A DNA stretch of 64,000 nt, from contig NC_016481.1 in NCBI RefSeq assembly GCF_000227115.2, positions 1,195,259-1,259,258 of the forward strand, given 5' to 3'. Shown here one piece after another: positions 60,495 to 64,000 of the stretch. A program made the position numbers and the translations under genes. Under the pieces are notes generated by a model. That model searched no databases. It was not told where the DNA came from and saw only the letters and a list, made by a program, of their open reading frames with translations. How positions within the stretch are numbered: position 1 is the first letter of the stretch; every line of letters begins with the position of its first letter. Source of the stretch: Naumovozyma dairenensis CBS 421. Lineage: Eukaryota; Ascomycota; Saccharomycetes; Saccharomycetales; Saccharomycetaceae.

Positions 60495-61847
60495 TTAGTC
60501 ATTTTGAATATTAGAATGATCACGAATCAAAGGTGCAGTACTATCTTTTGAAGGACGATCGTCGGATGATTCCCCAACTTCCTGTGTCCTACCGTTATGG
60601 GAAAGGTCTAAAGCACCTTTAGTCATCTTGAATCTTTTCACTATACGTTTCTTTTGCCAGCCGATTGGTAAGAATGGGATATATCCCATTTTTTCTTCGA
60701 TCATTAGTACATTGGTTACTGCAATTAATCCCAACCAATAAAGTATATAACTTATTACAGAACCGTAAGTGGCACTGTTAGTCCAACCAAAGATTGCAGT
60801 TAAAATCATCCAACCTCCATCTTTTTCACCATTACAACAATTAACATGCCAAACAGATTTCGAGATATCATAAGAACCGGGCCCATTACCCACTTCACTC
60901 ATATCTTGTCCATTACATTTATTGACGTAATCTTGTAATTCTAATTGCCAAACACCTTTAGAAAACAACCCTGATGCAATCAAATAAAGGAAACAAGTAG
61001 TTACAACCAAACAAATCTTTAATGATAAAGAACTTGAATACTTGAAAAAGAAGAACCCAAATATCCCACTAATCAATACAGCTGACAACATGGATAAGGG
61101 AATAGATGTTAAAGGTTGGTCGATACCAATGCCTCCAATAAAAACCACGGCTTCCAAACCTTCTCTTAATGTCGTGACAAATGGTAAGATAAAGAAAGCA
61201 TATTTCTCAGTGAATTTCACAGCATTTTCACTATTTTTACGAAACATTTGTTTCCCTTTATCTGAATATATAATGGATGCTAATTTGATTCTGAATTTGT
61301 CTCTTAATTTCCCCATTCTTAAAAAGAATAGTCCCATTATGGAGATAATTGAGGATGCAACTATACTCAAGATACCTTCATAATAATGTTCACTTAGGGA
61401 CCAGATATCAGAACCGAGATTGTAGAATATGACGATGAAACCACCTCCGATTATAAGACATAATATCAATCCAAGGGTTCCTCCTGTTATGATTTGTAAT
61501 TTCAATTTAGAGTATATTCTTGAATTATCCTTTTGTGTTGTAATTGCGGTTTCTTGGTCTATATCTTGGATTGCTGTGGGGAAGTCATAAAGTTCCTCCT
61601 CTTCTTCCACTGATAATTGATTAATTTGATTCTGATCAGGTTCTACTGCATGAGATGTACCGGATGGTTGTTCTGGTACAGCAGTGGTAGTTGCTGATCC
61701 TAAAAATGGGGTTTCTTCGTTGGCATCCTCCAGGGATAATGCTTGTTTCACAATCGTAAGTAAGATGGATATAATTATAAAGATTTCTAGAGACTCCCTT
61801 AAAAAAATGAAAAATATCTGGAACGAGAAGTATTTAGTGAAGTCCAT
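60495..61847 (-). CDS. FTH1: Fth1, vacuolar high-affinity iron transporter
   Basis: A 450-residue multi-pass membrane protein of the Ftr1/Fth1 family (S. cerevisiae Fth1 is 465). Two iron-binding REXLE motifs are visible: RESLE at 17-21 in the first helix and REGLE at 228-232. An acidic cytosolic loop lies at about 50-105, and about seven hydrophobic segments are seen. KGVWQLELQDYVNKCNGQDM and WHVNCCNGEKDGGWM form the conserved lumenal region. With the multicopper oxidase Fet5 it exports stored iron from the vacuole. It converges on DUR1,2. Confidence 0.97.
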   Translation of the reverse strand: MDFTKYFSFQIFFIFLRESLEIFIIISILLTIVKQALSLEDANEETPFLGSATTTAVPEQPSGTSHAVEPDQNQINQLSVEEEEELYDFPTAIQDIDQETAITTQKDNSRIYSKLKLQIITGGTLGLILCLIIGGGFIVIFYNLGSDIWSLSEHYYEGILSIVASSIISIMGLFFLRMGKLRDKFRIKLASIIYSDKGKQMFRKNSENAVKFTEKYAFFILPFVTTLREGLEAVVFIGGIGIDQPLTSIPLSMLSAVLISGIFGFFFFKYSSSLSLKICLVVTTCFLYLIASGLFSKGVWQLELQDYVNKCNGQDMSEVGNGPGSYDISKSVWHVNCCNGEKDGGWMILTAIFGWTNSATYGSVISYILYWLGLIAVTNVLMIEEKMGYIPFLPIGWQKKRIVKRFKMTKGALDLSHNGRTQEVGESSDDRPSKDSTAPLIRDHSNIQND

Positions 61848-62148
61848 GTTGGACCATGCAATATTGGTATTATTATTCTACGCCTGCACTCTTCTATGCT
61901 ACTAAATTTGGGAAGTAGTTTGTGTTTCTTATCCCAGGTTTTGTCTTGCTTACTTTTGTTCCTGTGTAATAGTAATATATACATATATATATATATATAA
62001 CTGTGTCAGCTTATAATTTTAGTTCGCCGAATGGTGTCAATAAGTGATAATAAGATAAAGAAAGAAAGAAAGAAAGAGAGTACAATCATTTTAATTTGAT
62101 TATAAAGTTCTTTATATAGATTACAGAATGGGTACTGTCTCCATTTTT
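61848..62148. other. FTH1 upstream and KTR3 3' region
   Basis: 301 bp with TA repeats (about 61985-62000) and a GAAA repeat (about 62056-62076). No clear Aft1 CACCC site was seen. Confidence 0.55.
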
Positions 62149-63510
62149 TTATGGCTTACTCTTTGATTTCTTCACTTGTTCAGGGATTTCGTAGTCTTGT
62201 GCCTTGAAGAACTTTCTCGTACAGAAATACTCTTTCCACCATGTATTATCATATGCAGGATTACATATACACTTGTTTTGTACTCTAATATCCTCCTCTA
62301 CAGGACATGAGTGGAAATCTGGGTGGTAAAACCCTAAACCGTCAAAGAAATGGACTTCAGATTTATCTAGAAGTAATGCAGCACCGATGGAATGGACAGG
62401 TGCGTCTCCCCATCTCTCGTAGTAAAACCCACCGCTATGATCTAGATAATCGAAATAATCTCTGTAAGCTTGCGATCTATAAAACTTCAATGATGCAATT
62501 TCGAAATTAGTCCAGAAATGACAACCATTAAAAGTTTTACCACCATCGTCAGAAACGAAATCGAGTAAATTATTCTCATTAACATGGTGTTCGTATTCCT
62601 TTGTAAAATTAGTAACTGTTTGCCAAAATGTTGGGATCGTTTCTTGATACTCTTCTAATGATAAAATAAATCCATATTTCTTATTATTTACTCTCATAAA
62701 TTTGAAAATATCATATTGGATGTCACAATAAATCTTAATATCTGTATCAACTCTCCAATAATAGTCATACTCATCTACTAATGGATGTCTCCAAATAAAT
62801 CCAGATTGATAACGACACATATGTCTATAAACTTCTGAATCACCATATGGAACTCCATTCTCTTCCATTGCTCTCCTTTCTTTTTCAAATTTGTTCCTGT
62901 CAATCCAAGGAGGTATTGACCATTGTTCCTCGTCAATTAAACCATACTTAGTATTCCCTGAAACTAATGCAGTCGTTAATCTTTTAAACTCTTCTGAGAA
63001 TGGCTTGTCATTCAAAAACACCCAATCGTAATGATATCTGTTATTGAAATGACTCTCAACATCATGGATGGCACTTAATAGATCATAAAGATCCGAGTTT
63101 CTAGATAATGTAACCATTGCTGCTCTTTCAAGAATCCCATCATCTTCAGGATGGAATACATTTTGAGATTTATCAGTAAATGGTATTATATAATCTTCTG
63201 ATTCCCTACTTGGGAGGCGAACAATGGGTCTCCCTTTCCCATGGCCTGGATTCGTGTAGACGATAAAGAGGCCTGTAAATAACATTATCAAAGATGAAAG
63301 AAGAACTTTGACAGACATATCATTCTTATTAGATGAAGGGTGTCCAGTTCTAGGGACACCATTCTTGCTTTCATCGTCAGACTCATCCACCATACTATCT
63401 GATGATGATTCAATTAATTGTGCTTGCTCTTGTTTCAGTCTTTCATTTTCCCCGTCTATGACTTCAAAGGATTCATTGAGCCCTCCTTGGCCAGCAAGTT
63501 TCTCGTCCAT
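62149..63510 (-). CDS. KTR3: Ktr3, GT15 alpha-1,2-mannosyltransferase
   Basis: A 453-residue type II Golgi enzyme. The membrane anchor is at about 67-85, preceded by a 65-residue acidic cytoplasmic region absent from S. cerevisiae Ktr3 (404 residues); Met65 (MSVKVLLSS) could be an alternative start. The catalytic domain has the intact Asp-Thr-Asp motif at 255-257 (YWRVDTDIKIYCD), VYRHMCRYQSGFIWRH, the candidate nucleophile Glu337 in FWTNFEIASL and YERWGDAPVHSIG. It acts in O- and N-linked mannose addition. Sequence (YIIPFTDKSQ, EVHFFDGLGFYHPDF) and its place beside FTH1 identify KTR3 rather than KTR4. Confidence 0.94.
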   Translation of the reverse strand: MDEKLAGQGGLNESFEVIDGENERLKQEQAQLIESSSDSMVDESDDESKNGVPRTGHPSSNKNDMSVKVLLSSLIMLFTGLFIVYTNPGHGKGRPIVRLPSRESEDYIIPFTDKSQNVFHPEDDGILERAAMVTLSRNSDLYDLLSAIHDVESHFNNRYHYDWVFLNDKPFSEEFKRLTTALVSGNTKYGLIDEEQWSIPPWIDRNKFEKERRAMEENGVPYGDSEVYRHMCRYQSGFIWRHPLVDEYDYYWRVDTDIKIYCDIQYDIFKFMRVNNKKYGFILSLEEYQETIPTFWQTVTNFTKEYEHHVNENNLLDFVSDDGGKTFNGCHFWTNFEIASLKFYRSQAYRDYFDYLDHSGGFYYERWGDAPVHSIGAALLLDKSEVHFFDGLGFYHPDFHSCPVEEDIRVQNKCICNPAYDNTWWKEYFCTRKFFKAQDYEIPEQVKKSKSKP

Positions 63511-63847
63511 TTCTATTCTTTTTGAATAATCAATGAACGTATCAATGAATGAATAAATATCTCGTAACTTGATCTATAATAATTGGAAAAATGGACCAAC
63601 TCTAAAACATAAATGTCTATGCAAAAATAGTTTAATAGTTTAATAACCTTTTTTATTTCAAAAATCATACTACCGTATATATTTATTATGTAAGGGAGAA
63701 AGAACACGTTTTAGCAAATACGTACATGGATAGAAAAAAAAATGGAACTCGTAATGTAGAATCTCGAAAAGCAAACAAAAGAGAAGACAAGATGATCATG
63801 ATAGGAAGTTAAAGGTGGACCATAGAAGAGGACTCATTTCAGAAGCA
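63511..63847. other. Divergent promoter of KTR3 and the edge gene
   Basis: 337 bp of AT-rich non-coding sequence. Nothing specific seen. Confidence 0.5.
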
Positions 63848-64000
63848 ATGAATCAAGGTCAAGAGGAATTAATCGTGAAAGCATGTTCTCTCGAGGGAGA
63901 ACCTCTTTCAAAGAGAACCATTGAAACTATTGCCTCTTCTTATGTTGATGACTCGACATTGGCTAAGGTTATAGTATCACCTGAGAGTATGCTCGACTTT
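63848..64000 (+). CDS. 5' end of an unidentified gene, cut by the window edge
   Basis: An open frame of 51 codons from ATG at 63848 to the end of the window, starting MNQGQEELIVKACSLEGEPL. Codon use and the absence of stops suggest a real gene. It is divergent from KTR3 with a 337-bp gap. I do not recognise the protein; the S. cerevisiae neighbour of KTR3 on that side (YBR204C) would be on the other strand if order were kept, so it is probably a different gene. Confidence 0.55.
   Translation, partial: MNQGQEELIVKACSLEGEPLSKRTIETIASSYVDDSTLAKVIVSPESMLDF

Overview
The window looks like a chromosome segment from a budding yeast of the family Saccharomycetaceae. It is AT-rich, its genes have no visible introns, and it carries a tRNA-Cys of the standard yeast form. 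Almost every gene can be matched to a named Saccharomyces cerevisiae gene. Poly-Asn, poly-Gln and poly-Asp tracts and long microsatellite-rich intergenic stretches fit a Naumovozyma- or Kazachstania-like species, but the genus is inference. Genes of the duplicated sister region (for example PHO85, ERG10, SUV3, which in S. cerevisiae sit among the chromosome XVI ohnologs) do not interleave with the first block. This argues for a lineage that branched after the whole-genome duplication.

Layout. (1) 0-19 kb keeps the S. cerevisiae chromosome IV order: MNN10, TRS23, VHS1/SKS1-type kinase, gluconokinase, YDR249C-like F-box protein, PAM1/SVL3, a NAC beta subunit, MET32, RMD5/GID2, CTA1. CHL4 is missing from its usual slot between MET32 and RMD5. 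(2) 20-51 kb is a second block whose S. cerevisiae equivalents are split over chromosomes XVI, IV and II: DIG1, MNN9, PHO8, CWC21, KRE2, CNS1, SLI15, ICS2, AMN1, IFA38, CDC28, CSH1/SUR1, TOS1, YSY6, EXO5, GRX5. (3) 51.5-54.6 kb is a gene-poor junction with retrotransposon LTR-like relics, a cluster of hairpins and tRNA-Cys. (4) 54.6-64 kb holds DUR1,2, FTH1 and KTR3, the S. cerevisiae YBR208C-YBR205W neighbourhood, then the 5' end of an unidentified gene that runs off the window.

How the genes work together. The window is rich in secretory-pathway glycosylation and cell-wall genes. MNN9 and MNN10 belong to the Golgi mannan polymerase, KRE2 and KTR3 to the GT15 alpha-1,2-mannosyltransferases, CSH1 makes mannosylated sphingolipids, TOS1 is a wall protein and YSY6 acts at the translocon. 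Cell-division genes (CDC28, SLI15, AMN1) share the same block. Metabolic genes include DUR1,2 (urea), PHO8 (vacuolar phosphatase), CTA1 (peroxisomal catalase), IFA38 (very-long-chain fatty acids), FTH1 (vacuolar iron) and GRX5 (mitochondrial Fe-S).

No novel multi-gene system was found. The observations most worth checking are the loss of the second acidic residue of the metal-binding motif in both the MNN9 copy (Asp-Ser-Asn instead of Asp-x-Asp) and the nearby KRE2 copy (Glu-Pro-Ser instead of Glu-Pro-Asp); an EGD1-like NAC beta subunit at the BTT1 position; the structured, GC-rich stretch beside the LTR relics; and several compact regulatory-site clusters (Met31/32 with Cbf1 near MET32, Ace2-type sites upstream of AMN1, paired Reb1 sites, GATA sites with a URS1-like site before DUR1,2).
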